A DNA stretch of 64,000 bases. It comes from Pseudarthrobacter cellobiosi (lineage in GTDB: Bacteria; Actinomycetota; Actinomycetes; Actinomycetales; Micrococcaceae). Below, in pieces: positions 51,474 through 60,012 of this stretch; within the stretch, counting starts at the first letter, position 1, and every line of letters starts with the position of its first letter. A model generated the notes under the pieces. The model saw only the letters and a program-made list of their open reading frames with translations, had not been told where the DNA came from and did no database searches. A program made the translations under genes and the position numbers. The stretch covers positions 46,316 through 110,315 of the forward strand of contig NZ_JAMXBJ010000039.1 of the NCBI RefSeq assembly GCF_023913755.1, in the 5' to 3' direction.

Positions 51474-53015
51474 TTAGCGGCTCGGGTGGCTGGCGACCGG
51501 GTGGGCCTCCATGGGCAGCTCTTCGGTGACCGCTCCTGCGACCCGCTTTTCCCAGGCCTCGCGGACCTCGGGGTCCGTGGGAGGCGTGAGCAGCGAGATC
51601 ACGATGTACGAAGCCAGCGAGGCGCCGAGGCCCCAGTAGATGGGTTCGTTGGCGTAGACGCCGTCAACGCTGGGGATGACTCCGACGGCGTACATGATCA
51701 GCAGGGCCAGGGTCAGGACCGAGCCAACGGCCATGGACCAGGCGGCTGCGATGCCGGTGCCGCGCTTCCAGACCAGGCCGCCGAGGATGGCCACCAGCAG
51801 GCCGCCCACCAGGATGTCGTAGGCGATGGTCAGTGCCACGACGACGTCCTGTGCCGCCATGGAGATCAGCACGGCCACGATGCCCAGGCCAAGGACCCAG
51901 TAACGGTTGGCCTTGACGTCGTGCTCGGGGTTTTCGGTGTCGTCGGTGTTGATCGTCTTGCCGAACCAGCTGGCCACGAACGGCACCACGTCGGCGCGGG
52001 CCACCGTGGCGGCTGCGATGAGGGCGCCGGAGGCGGTGGACATCATGGCGGCGACTGCGGCGGCCATGACCAGGCCGCCGATGCCGATCGGCAGGATCTG
52101 GGTGGCGACTTCGGCGTAGACAACGTCCTTGCCGAGGTTGGCGACGTCGATGTCGGGCAGGGCCACGCGGGCGGCCAGGCCGATCAGGGCACCGGCGACG
52201 CCGTACAGGATGCAGTAGACGCCGGCCGTTGCGCCGCCCCAGCGGGCCACGGTGGGGGTCTTGGCGGTAAAGACGCGCTGCCAGATGTCCTGGCCGATGA
52301 ACAGGCCGAGGGTGTAGACCACGAAGTACGTGATGATGGTCTGCATCCCGATGCCATCAAGCTGGAAGAAGCTGGCGTCAACGCGGCTGCGGATGCCGTC
52401 GAAGCCGCCGGCGGCGTTGAGCGTGAACGGCAGCATCAGGGCGAAGATGCCCACGGTCTTGATGATGAACTGCACCTGGTCGGCCAGGGTGATGGACCAC
52501 ATGCCGCCGATGGTGGAGTAGACCAGGACGATGGCGCCGCCGACTGCGATGGCGAGCCAGCGCTCCCAGTCGAACAGGACCACGAAGATAGTGGCGTAGG
52601 CGCCGGTGGAGGTGGCGCAGAGCATCAGGGTGTAGGCCAGCATCACGATGCCGGAGGTCTGGGTGGCGCGCTGGCCGTAGCGCAGGCTGAGCATCTGGGA
52701 GACCGTGTAGATCTTCAGCCGCTGGATGGTGCCGGCGAAGAGCAGGCTCAGGAGGAGCACACCCGCGCCGATGGCGACCACCAACCACATGCCGGAGATG
52801 CCGAACTTGTAGCCCAAGCCGACGCCGCCGACGGTGGAGGCACCGCCCAGGACGACGGCGGCCATGGTGCCGGTGTAGAGCAGCGGGCCGAGGCGGCGGC
52901 CGGCAACCAGGAAGTCGCTGTTGTTCTTGGTGCGGGACTTGCCCCACCAGCCGAAGGCCAGCATGGCGATGAGGTACACCACCACGATGGCGATGTTGAC
53001 GAAGTTAGCGTCCAT
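51474..53015 (-). CDS. Sodium:solute symporter (SSS family)
   Basis: This 513-residue transporter has about 13 helices. Sodium-symporter signatures are SDFLVAGRRLGPLLYTGTMAA in the second helix region, GWWGKSRTKNN before it, and the helix 8 segment VMAAAVAAMMSTASGALIAAAT. ATG 53015 has AAGGAG 9 nt upstream. It is divergent from the XRE-cupin regulator, whose probable operators fill the 284-bp gap. The agmatinase-family and ThDP genes lie on the far side of the regulator, so a guanidino or amino compound is a plausible substrate. Confidence 0.9.
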   Translation of the reverse strand: MDANFVNIAIVVVYLIAMLAFGWWGKSRTKNNSDFLVAGRRLGPLLYTGTMAAVVLGGASTVGGVGLGYKFGISGMWLVVAIGAGVLLLSLLFAGTIQRLKIYTVSQMLSLRYGQRATQTSGIVMLAYTLMLCATSTGAYATIFVVLFDWERWLAIAVGGAIVLVYSTIGGMWSITLADQVQFIIKTVGIFALMLPFTLNAAGGFDGIRSRVDASFFQLDGIGMQTIITYFVVYTLGLFIGQDIWQRVFTAKTPTVARWGGATAGVYCILYGVAGALIGLAARVALPDIDVANLGKDVVYAEVATQILPIGIGGLVMAAAVAAMMSTASGALIAAATVARADVVPFVASWFGKTINTDDTENPEHDVKANRYWVLGLGIVAVLISMAAQDVVVALTIAYDILVGGLLVAILGGLVWKRGTGIAAAWSMAVGSVLTLALLIMYAVGVIPSVDGVYANEPIYWGLGASLASYIVISLLTPPTDPEVREAWEKRVAGAVTEELPMEAHPVASHPSR

Positions 53016-53125
53016 TTGGGGCTCCTTGGAGCTGATCTGCAGTGTGTCTGGAATCCCGGCGGCGCTGCTGGGGAAGCCGGTATTCCGCTGCTCTTGTGGA
53101 ATGGGGAGGAAGAGTTCCTCAAATA

Positions 53126-53184
53126 TTGCCTCACAGGCAACACTTGTTGCCGGGAAGCGTATGCTGTGACTGACGCAACAGTCA
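53126..53184. promoter_or_regulatory. Candidate XRE-cupin operators
   Basis: GGCAACA-CT-TGTTGCC (53136-53151) is a perfect 16-bp palindrome with a third TTGCC half-site 10 bp to its left (53126-53130). A second repeat, TGACTG-ACGCAA-CAGTCA, lies at 53167-53184. All are in the divergent gap between the symporter and the regulator. Confidence 0.55.
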
Positions 53185-53299
53185 AGGTCGGCCGTCCTAT
53201 CTGTTGTTCGCCGCGGCGCCCGCCACGTCACGCGGGTCGGCTGGCCATTAGGATTGCTCCAGAGATGGGGCCGCACCGCCGGCCACGAAAGGTCTGCAC

Positions 53300-53875
53300 A
53301 TGAAGGCACTGCCAGTTGAGCCGAGCAATGTTCCCGTTGCCATCGGTTCCCGAATCCGTGCCGCCCGGCAGTCGCAGCGGCTCACCATCGAGCAGGTTGC
53401 CGACGCCACCGGCCTGACTAAGGGCTTCCTCAGCCGCGTGGAACGTGACCTTACGTCGCCGTCGGTGGCGTCCCTGGTGACGCTGTGCCAGGTCCTGTCC
53501 ATCTCGATCGGCGACTTGTTTGTGGCCCCGGAAACCCACCTGACCAAGCGGGACGAAGGCCCACGGATCTCCCTGGGCGGCGAAGGCATCGTGGAGCGGC
53601 TGCTGACTGCCCGTTCCGAACGGCGCATCCAGATCATCCAGGCCGTCATCGAGCCGCATGGCCGCGGCGAGGCTGAGCTTTACGCCGTGGACTGCGACGT
53701 GGACGTGCTCCATGTGATCAAGGGGCGCATCCGGCTGATCCTGACCAACGAGGAATACGAGCTCAGTACCGGCGACACCGTGACATTCCCGGGCCGCGAA
53801 CCGCATACGTGGGTCAATCCCACCGACGAGGCCGTCGAAGTTCTCTGGGTCCTGGTCCCCGCCGCCAGCCGGTAG
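53300..53875 (+). CDS. XRE-family regulator with cupin domain
   Basis: This 191-residue protein has an HTH_3 domain (IGSRIRAARQSQRLTIEQVADATGLTKGFLSRVER, about 15-70) and a small beta-barrel cupin (VLHVIKGRIRLIL, STGDTVTFPGREPHTWVNP, about 115-185). HTH-cupin proteins of this kind (PuuR-like) control polyamine or amino-acid catabolic genes. Its position between the SSS symporter and the agmatinase-family gene fits that role. ATG 53300 follows CGAAAGG. Confidence 0.88.
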   Translation: MKALPVEPSNVPVAIGSRIRAARQSQRLTIEQVADATGLTKGFLSRVERDLTSPSVASLVTLCQVLSISIGDLFVAPETHLTKRDEGPRISLGGEGIVERLLTARSERRIQIIQAVIEPHGRGEAELYAVDCDVDVLHVIKGRIRLILTNEEYELSTGDTVTFPGREPHTWVNPTDEAVEVLWVLVPAASR

Positions 53876-54019
53876 GTTGCTGCTCCCCACTCGCTAGCGT
53901 TGCTGCGTTCCTTCCCGGTTGATGGGTGGCTGTTTTGTAAACAACTGATGCGCATAAGAAAACTTCAGGCTATGATGGCTGTCACACCCGCCGATCAATC
54001 CTCGAAGGAGAGGCTCATC

Positions 54020-55084
54020 TTGAAAGAGCTGCGCATCGAAGCCAACGGCAACATTGGCCCCATCGATTCATCCCGTATCCCGCGCTATGCCGGCGCTGCA
54101 ACCTACGCCCGCCTGCCGCGCCTGGACCAGGTGGCAAAGGCTGACGTAACGGTGGTGGGCGTGCCCTTCGACTCCGGCGTTTCGTACCGCCCGGGTGCCC
54201 GGTTCGGCTCCAACCACATCCGCGAGGCCAGCCGCCTGCTGCGCCCGTACAACCCCGCCTGGGACGTCAGCCCGTTCGAAAACGTCCAGGTGGCTGACGC
54301 CGGCGACATGGCGGTCAACCCGTTCAACATCAACGAAGCCATCGAAACCATCCAGCAGAACGCCCTGGACCTCACCGCGGCCGGCAGCAAGCTGGTGACG
54401 CTCGGCGGGGACCACACCATCGCCCTGCCATTGCTCCGCGCGGCTGCCGAGCGGGCCGGCGGACCCATTGCCATGCTGCACTTCGATGCCCACCTGGACA
54501 CGTGGGACACCTACTTCGGCGCCGAATACACGCACGGCACCCCGTTCCGCCGGGCTGTTGAAGAAGGCATCCTGGACACGGAAGCCATCAGCCACATCGG
54601 CACCCGCGGCCCGCTGTACGGCAAAAAGGATCTCGACGACGACCACCGCTTCGGGTTCGGCATCGTCACCTCCGCTGACGTCTACTACCAGGGCGTCCTG
54701 GAGACCGTAGCCAAGGTCCGTGACCGGATCGGCAACCGCCCGCTCTACATTTCCGTGGACATCGACGTCCTGGACCCCGCACATGCGCCCGGTACCGGAA
54801 CCCCGGAGGCCGGCGGCATCACCAGCCGCGAGCTCCTGGAGATCATCCGGGGCTTCCGCGGCATGAACCTGGTGGGCGCCGACGTCGTCGAGGTTGCCCC
54901 CGCCTACGACCACGCCGAAATCACCGGCGTGGCAGCCAGCCATGTGGCCTATGAACTGATGACCCTGATGGCGGACAATGCTGTTGAAGGCGACCGGTTC
55001 GGGGCCGCCAACGGCTACGCCGCGCAAGCTCTCGGCCAGGAAGCCCGCCAACCTGCCGGTTTCGCCGCCGGAACCAAGGAGTAG
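54020..55084 (+). CDS. speB: Agmatinase/guanidinobutyrase-family ureohydrolase
   Basis: This 354-residue manganese ureohydrolase removes urea from agmatine or a related guanidino acid. The metal ligands are visible: GGDHT (129-133), HFDAHLD (154-160) and SVDIDVLDP (245-253). It runs about 45 residues longer than a minimal SpeB, mostly at the C-terminus. TTG 54020 is chosen because AAGGAGAGG lies 7 nt upstream; ATG codons further upstream lack a ribosome binding site. The partner ThDP enzyme 5 nt downstream suggests that the substrate may be 4-guanidinobutyrate (GbuA role) and not agmatine. Confidence 0.88.
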   Translation: MKELRIEANGNIGPIDSSRIPRYAGAATYARLPRLDQVAKADVTVVGVPFDSGVSYRPGARFGSNHIREASRLLRPYNPAWDVSPFENVQVADAGDMAVNPFNINEAIETIQQNALDLTAAGSKLVTLGGDHTIALPLLRAAAERAGGPIAMLHFDAHLDTWDTYFGAEYTHGTPFRRAVEEGILDTEAISHIGTRGPLYGKKDLDDDHRFGFGIVTSADVYYQGVLETVAKVRDRIGNRPLYISVDIDVLDPAHAPGTGTPEAGGITSRELLEIIRGFRGMNLVGADVVEVAPAYDHAEITGVAASHVAYELMTLMADNAVEGDRFGAANGYAAQALGQEARQPAGFAAGTKE

Positions 55085-55089
55085 CCACG

Positions 55090-56796
55090 ATGATTGATTT
55101 CGATCCGGGCACGGCAACTGAGGCCGCAGGGGACAGCAGACGGACCAGCCAGCGCAACGGTGGGGACCTCGTCGTCGAAACCCTTGAAGCGCTCGGCGCC
55201 AAGACCGTCTTCGGCATCCCGGGCCAGCACGCGCTCGGCCTGTTTGACGCCATGGGCCGCGGCAACCTGCACTTCGTGTCCTCGCGTGTGGAGAACAACA
55301 GCGCCTTCGCTGCGGACGGGTATTCCCGCGCCACCGGGGAAGTGGGCGTGCTGTTCCTGTCCACCGGACCCGGTGCGCTGACGTCCCTCGCCGGCTTGCA
55401 GGAGGCCTACGCCACGGGTGTGCCCATGGTGGTAGTGGCCAGCCAGATCCCGCTCGAGGGACTGGGCGCCCGCCGCAAGGGCATGCTCCACCAGCTCGAT
55501 GACCAGAAGGCCTCGGCCGCGAACGTCACCAAGAGCCAGCGCCTGATCCAGCACGCGTCCGGTATCCCGTCGGCCATCCAGGATGCCTGGACTGAAGCCA
55601 TCTCGTCGCCGCAGGGCCCGGTCTGGCTGGAAATCCCGCAGAACGTGCTGCTGGATCCCATCATGGTGCCCCCGGTGGAGGACGCGCTCGCCGAGGCAGC
55701 GGACAACCCGCCGCGCGTGGAGTTGGTCCGGGAAGCGGTGAAATGGCTGTCGACGGCGGAACGTCCCGCCATCATCGCCGGTGGCGGTACCCGGCGGGGC
55801 CGGGCCGAAAAATCGCTGCTCTCGATTGCCGAAAAGCTGCGGGCACCGGTTATCTGCACGCCTGGCGGCAACGGCGCCTTCCCGTGGACCCATGAGCTCT
55901 CGCTGCAGTCCTGGATCGAGGACCGCCACATGACGGACCTCATGGAGGATGCCGACGTCCTGATTGTCATCGGCTCGTCCCTCGGTGAAGTCACCTCCAA
56001 CTACTTCACGTTCGCGCCCCGCGGCCGCATCATCCAGATCGACGCCGAACCGCGCGTCCTCGAATCGAACAGTCCTGGCCTGGGCATCCGCGCCGACGCC
56101 GGCCAGGCCCTCGCCGCCCTCGACGAGGCCCTGGTGGCGCCCGTCGACACCGCCCGCAGCTGGCATGGGACGACCCCGGAGGACCTGGTGAAGGACTCGC
56201 TCGCCAAGGTCAAGGCAAGGCTCGAATCCCAGGACCTGGGCAAAGAGCTGAAGTTCATGTCCGACATCCGCGAAGCCGTCCCCGCGGACATGCAGACCTT
56301 CTGGGACATGACCATCTCCGCGTACTGGGGCTGGAGCTGCTGGGATGCCCGGCAGGGCCAGTTCCACTCCGCCCAGGGCGCCGGCGGCCTGGGCTATGGC
56401 TTCCCCGCAGCCATCGGCGGTGCCGTCGGCCTGGAAACAGTCGGCAAGCCCGGCCGGGTCCTCGCCGTGTCCGGTGACGGTTCATCCATGTACTCCATCT
56501 CCGAGCTCGCCACCGCAAAGCAGCACAACATCCCGGTCACCTGGCTGATCGTGGACGACGGCGGCTACGGCATCCTGCGCGAATACATGGTGGGCGCGTT
56601 CGGCAAGGCCACGGCCACCGAGCTCGCGCGCCCCGACTTCGTAAAGCTCGCCGAAGCTTTCGGTGTGCCGGCCACGCGGGTGGCCCCCGAGGATGTCGGG
56701 GACGCGCTCAAGGCGGGCTTCGCGGCGGACGGACCCAACGTCGTCGTCGTCGAAACCCTGCTCAAGATGTTCGGCCCCACCCACCTGGACGGCTGA
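55090..56796 (+). CDS. ThDP-dependent enzyme, acetolactate synthase-like (possible 2-ketoarginine decarboxylase)
   Basis: This 568-residue protein has the three domains of the family: GIPGQHALGLFDAM and SRVENNSAFAADGYSRATG (catalytic Glu region), a central domain with IAGGGTRRGRAEKSL, and the cofactor motif GDGSSM (462-467) that ends VDDGGYG (488-494). Asp489 replaces the usual Mg2+-ligand Asn. AruI, the 2-ketoarginine decarboxylase of the arginine transaminase pathway, has the same fold and is often misannotated as acetolactate synthase; the agmatinase-family neighbour supports such a role. No transaminase or aldehyde dehydrogenase is nearby. Confidence 0.8.
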   Translation: MIDFDPGTATEAAGDSRRTSQRNGGDLVVETLEALGAKTVFGIPGQHALGLFDAMGRGNLHFVSSRVENNSAFAADGYSRATGEVGVLFLSTGPGALTSLAGLQEAYATGVPMVVVASQIPLEGLGARRKGMLHQLDDQKASAANVTKSQRLIQHASGIPSAIQDAWTEAISSPQGPVWLEIPQNVLLDPIMVPPVEDALAEAADNPPRVELVREAVKWLSTAERPAIIAGGGTRRGRAEKSLLSIAEKLRAPVICTPGGNGAFPWTHELSLQSWIEDRHMTDLMEDADVLIVIGSSLGEVTSNYFTFAPRGRIIQIDAEPRVLESNSPGLGIRADAGQALAALDEALVAPVDTARSWHGTTPEDLVKDSLAKVKARLESQDLGKELKFMSDIREAVPADMQTFWDMTISAYWGWSCWDARQGQFHSAQGAGGLGYGFPAAIGGAVGLETVGKPGRVLAVSGDGSSMYSISELATAKQHNIPVTWLIVDDGGYGILREYMVGAFGKATATELARPDFVKLAEAFGVPATRVAPEDVGDALKAGFAADGPNVVVVETLLKMFGPTHLDG

Positions 56797-56814
56797 ACAC
56801 CCAGCACCAAAGCA

Positions 56815-56847
56815 CCCGCTCCACCACAGCCCCCGCTCCACCACAGC
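56815..56847 (+). repeat. Tandem 16-bp direct repeat
   Basis: CCCGCTCCACCACAGC occurs at 56815-56830 and again at 56832-56847, a 17-nt period. The second copy runs into the left arm of the inverted repeat at 56845. Confidence 0.75.
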
Positions 56848-56901
56848 GCGAGAGGACACTTGAGGCCCCATTCCAAAGGGCCCCAAGTGTCCTCTCGCGC
56901 T
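56845..56901. repeat. 18-bp perfect inverted repeat at the MarR breakpoint
   Basis: AGCGCGAGAGGACACTTG (56845-56862) is exactly complementary to 56884-56901. The loop contains GAGGCCCC and GGGCCCC. It follows the ThDP gene by 48 nt, and the MarR remnant resumes 4 nt after its right arm. It may end the upstream transcript, but it resembles the palindromes at 26.2 and 28.8 kb. Confidence 0.75.
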
Positions 56902-56905
56902 TTAA

Positions 56906-57187
56906 GAGCTGGGTTACGTGATCCGGCGGCAGGATCCCGACGACGGCCGCGCCCAGTTGGTTGCCCTGTCGCCAGCCGGCGTGGACAAGCTCCGGAGGAT
57001 CGAGGAGCACCGCACGGCCACGCTGCAGGACTACCTCAGCGATTGGAGCCAGGAGGATGCCGAGGACACGGCACGGATCCTGACGAAACTCTCCGAGTCC
57101 CTCAAGCATTCAACCCGGGCACATGCTGTCCCGGCACTTCCAACCGCGATAACAGCCGCCGCAACCCAGAACCTGCAGGAGCACTGA
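56906..57187 (+). pseudogene. MarR-family regulator, 5'-truncated remnant
   Basis: The frame reads ELGYVIRRQDPDDGRAQLVALSPAGVDKL, which is the wing and following helix of a MarR regulator, then a helical C-terminus (TARILTKLSESL). The N-terminal dimer helix and the DNA-recognition helix (about 60-70 residues) are missing; a TAA lies two codons upstream, against the inverted repeat. GTG 56918 could express about 89 residues but no DNA-binding domain. Its stop is 1 nt from the MFS start, the usual MarR-efflux pairing. Confidence 0.82.
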
Positions 57188-57188
57188 T

Positions 57189-58780
57189 ATGTCGAGCCAG
57201 CCCGCCGCACCGCCCTTGGCGATGACCCACCGCCAGATCATGGAAGCCCTGACCGGGCTCCTCGCGGCGTTCTTCACCGCCATCCTCAGCAGCACCATTG
57301 TGGCCAACGCGTTGCCCACCATCATGTCCGATCTGCACGGCACCCAAACCGACTTCGCCTGGGTGATCACGGCTGCCCTGCTGGCCAACGCCGTCACCAC
57401 CCCCATCTGGGGCAAGCTGTCCGACCTCTTCAACAAGAAGCTGCTGGTCCAGCTGAGCATTGTCATCTTCGTGGCCGGCTCCGTGATGGCCGGACTCTCC
57501 GAAACCATCCCGCTGCTGCTCACCGCACGCGTGATCCAGGGAGCGGCCATGGGCGGGCTCACCGCGTTGGCGCAGGCCATCATCGGCACCATGATCCCGC
57601 CGCGGGACCGCGGCAAATACTCCGGCTACATGGGCGCCGTGATGGCGGTGGGCACTGCCGGCGGCCCGCTGCTGGGCGGTTTCATCGTGGACAGCCCGCT
57701 GGGCTGGCGCTGGACCTTCTTCGTCTGCGTGCCGCTCGCCGTCGTCGCGCTCATCCTGCTCCAGATCACCCTGAAAATCGAGCACGTCAAGCGCCCGGCC
57801 AAGATCGACTGGCTTGGCTCCATCCTGCTGACCTCCGGCGTCAGCCTGCTCCTGATCTGGGTTTCCTTCGCCGGAAACCCTGCCTACTACGACTGGGTTT
57901 CCTGGCAGTCGGCCGCCATGGTGGGCGGCGGCGTGGTGCTGCTGGCCCTGCTGGTGGTGGTGGAGTCCAAGGTGGAGCAGCCCATCATCCCGCTGAAGAT
58001 CATCTCCGAACGCACCACCGCATTGGCCATCATCGCTTCAGTGGCTGTGGGCATTGCGATGTTCGGTTCAACCACCTTCCTGGGCCAGTACTTCCAGGTG
58101 GCCCGCGGCGCCACGCCTACCGAAGCCGGGCTCCTGACGCTGCCGATGATCGCCGGCAACCTGGCCGGTTCGGTCGTTTCCGGTCTGCTGATCAGCCGCA
58201 CCGGCAAGTGGAAGGGCTACCTGGTCGGCGGGTCCATCCTGCTGATCGGCGGCCTCGGCCTGGCCGGCACCATGGACCACACCACCGAACTGTGGCAGGC
58301 CGGGATCTTCACGGCAATCCTCGGTGTGGGCCTCGGCATGCTGATGCAGAACCTGGTCCTGGCAGTGCAGAACACGGTCCGGGCGTCAGATATCGGCTCG
58401 GCCAGCGCGTCGGTTGCCTTCTTCCGTTCGGTGGGCGGCGCGATCGGTGTGTCCGTGCTCGGCGTCGTCCTCAGCAGCCGGGTCAGCGAACTCGCCACGC
58501 AGGGCCTGGCTGCGGCCGGCATCCCCGTGGCGGGGACCTCGTTGACATGCCCGCACCGGTGCGCGAGATCATGCGCGCTGCCTACGGCGACGCCACCGCA
58601 GAGGTCTTCCTGATCTCCGCCGGCGTTGCGGTGATAGCCCTGATCTCGGTCCTGTTCATCAAGGAGCGCCCGCTGCGGCGCACCGTTGACATCCAGCCGG
58701 AGGCCGAACCAGGGGCAGGGGCCGAGGCAAACGCCAACGCTGAAAGCACGACGCCGGAACTCGCCTCCGCGAGTCGCTAA
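57189..58780 (+). pseudogene. DHA2-family (EmrB-like) MFS efflux pump, frameshifted
   Basis: Fourteen-helix drug/proton antiporter: SSTIVANALPTIMSDL (helix 1), ARVIQGAAMGGLTALAQAIIG, AVMAVGTAGGPLLGGFIVD (motif C). Frame 1 ends early at 58613 with a nonsense tail after GIPVAG. The true last part (DLVDMPAPVREIMRAAYG, then a final helix AEVFLISAGVAVIALISVLFI and a polar tail) continues in another frame to 58780. Adding one G in the GGGG run at 58532-58535 restores a 530-residue protein of normal length. Either a recent single-base deletion or a sequencing error. Frame 1 alone gives 474 residues lacking the last helix. Confidence 0.85.
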
Positions 58781-58947
58781 CCTGAGCGCGAACGGCTGGC
58801 GGAGTACGCCGATCGGATGATATTTTCCGTGGATGTTTCGCCCGGGCAACGGATTTCGTAGAGTGGGTAGGCTGAGAAATGTCAGCCCCGTCTGTTACTA
58901 CTTATCATCATCATCACTTCGCGCTCCCTTCCTAAGGATTCACGGGC

Positions 58948-59432
58948 ATGCTCCTCACCCTCATACGGCGCTATTCCAAACCGTATATGCCATACATCGT
59001 GGCCGTCGTAGTGTTCCAACTGGCGTCCACCATCGCAGGCGTCTACTACGGCTCAAAAACGGCCATGGCCGTGGGCCGCGATCTGCGCCGCGGGGTGTTC
59101 CGCAACGTCACGGGTTTCTCCGCCAAGGACGTGAACACGTTCGGCGCGCCCACCCTCATCACGCGCGGCACCAACGACGTCCAGCAGGTCCAGATGCTGG
59201 TGCTGAAGGGACTGAACTTCATGGTGGCCACCCCATCATGTGCATCGGCGGCATCATCATGGCGCTGCGCGAGGACATCCTGGTGATGGAGAACGGCAAG
59301 ATCGTGGAGCAGGGCAACCACAAGACGCTGCTGGCGGCTGAAGGTGCCTACTACCGGCTGTACATGTCCCAGTTCGCCGGTTCCGATGTTGAGGAAACCG
59401 TTGTGGACGATTCGACGGCGGTCCACAGCTGA
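58948..59432 (+). pseudogene. Multidrug ABC exporter remnant (multiple deletions)
   Basis: ATG 58948 (AAGGAT upstream) starts a permease N-terminus (LLTLIRRYSKPYMPYIVAVV) that jumps near 59038 from helix 1 (QLASTIA) to the helix 2 end (GVYYGSKTAMAVGRDLRRGV). It then loses one C in the C-run at 59231-59234 (frameshift), and near 59271-59280 jumps from MALRED to the ATPase C-terminus (ILVMENGKIVEQGNHKTLLAAEGAY). About 160 of an expected 600 codons remain. No Walker motifs survive. The end has the same arrangement as the exporter at 1-186. Confidence 0.85.
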
Positions 59433-59479
59433 GCGCGCTGGGAACCGGAGCCGCCCGGCGCATCGAGGTCCTGGTCCCG

Positions 59480-59896
59480 ATGCGCTGGGGCGACATGGAC
59501 GCTTATGGGCACATCAACAACGTCCAGATTGTCAGGATGCTCGAGGAGGCCCGGATCGCAGCGTTCGGGCCTCCCCGGGGTGCCGGCCTGCCCGGCATCG
59601 AACCGGAAGTGTCGCTCTTCAACGACGTTCCGGAGGGAACCCTGGCGCTGGTGGTGGACCACAGGATCCGCTACGTCAGGACGTTGGAATACCGCAACGT
59701 CCCGGCTGTGGTCCAGGTGTGGATTGGCGCGGTGAAGGGCGCCAGCTTCGACATCCACTACGTAGTTCAGGACCCGGTCACCCGGGAGGAGTGCGTCCGG
59801 GCCAGCAGCCATCTGGCGTTTGTGGACGAGGCTTCCGGCCGCGTCCTTCGCCTGACGCCGGAGCAGAAGGAGCGGCTGGCGCCGTTCACCGTTTGA
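59480..59896 (+). CDS. Acyl-CoA thioesterase, hotdog fold (4HBT family)
   Basis: This 138-residue protein has the 4HBT signature RWGDMDAYGHINNVQIVRMLEEAR (catalytic Asp and hotdog helix) and later strands VDHRIRYVRTLEYR and ECVRASSHLAFVDE. ATG 59480 is the first standard start, but coding-like sequence (RRIEVLVP) for the first beta strand precedes it. CTG 59429, overlapping the stop of the ABC remnant as CTGA, would give the normal N-terminus (MSALGTGAARRIEVLVP). The real start may therefore be CTG, or the original ATG/GTG was lost. Confidence 0.82.
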   Translation: MRWGDMDAYGHINNVQIVRMLEEARIAAFGPPRGAGLPGIEPEVSLFNDVPEGTLALVVDHRIRYVRTLEYRNVPAVVQVWIGAVKGASFDIHYVVQDPVTREECVRASSHLAFVDEASGRVLRLTPEQKERLAPFTV

Positions 59897-60012
59897 GCCG
59901 TTCACCGTTTGAGCCGTTCGCGTTTTGAACCATACGGCGCCGCGCCCGCACACCCGTTGCGCAGGCACGGCGCACACCGGAAACTGGAAATACCCACTAA
60001 GGAGCGTTGACC

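Noticed and set aside
51486..53303. 605-codon open frame antisense to the SSS symporter
   Set aside because: Asp/Gly/His-rich translation typical of the reverse strand of a membrane-protein gene; no motifs.
53900..54020. Longer agmatinase-family protein starting at 53900 or the ATG codons near 53948-53972
   Set aside because: These starts lack ribosome binding sites, and the extra residues do not look like a family domain; AAGGAGAGG points to TTG 54020.
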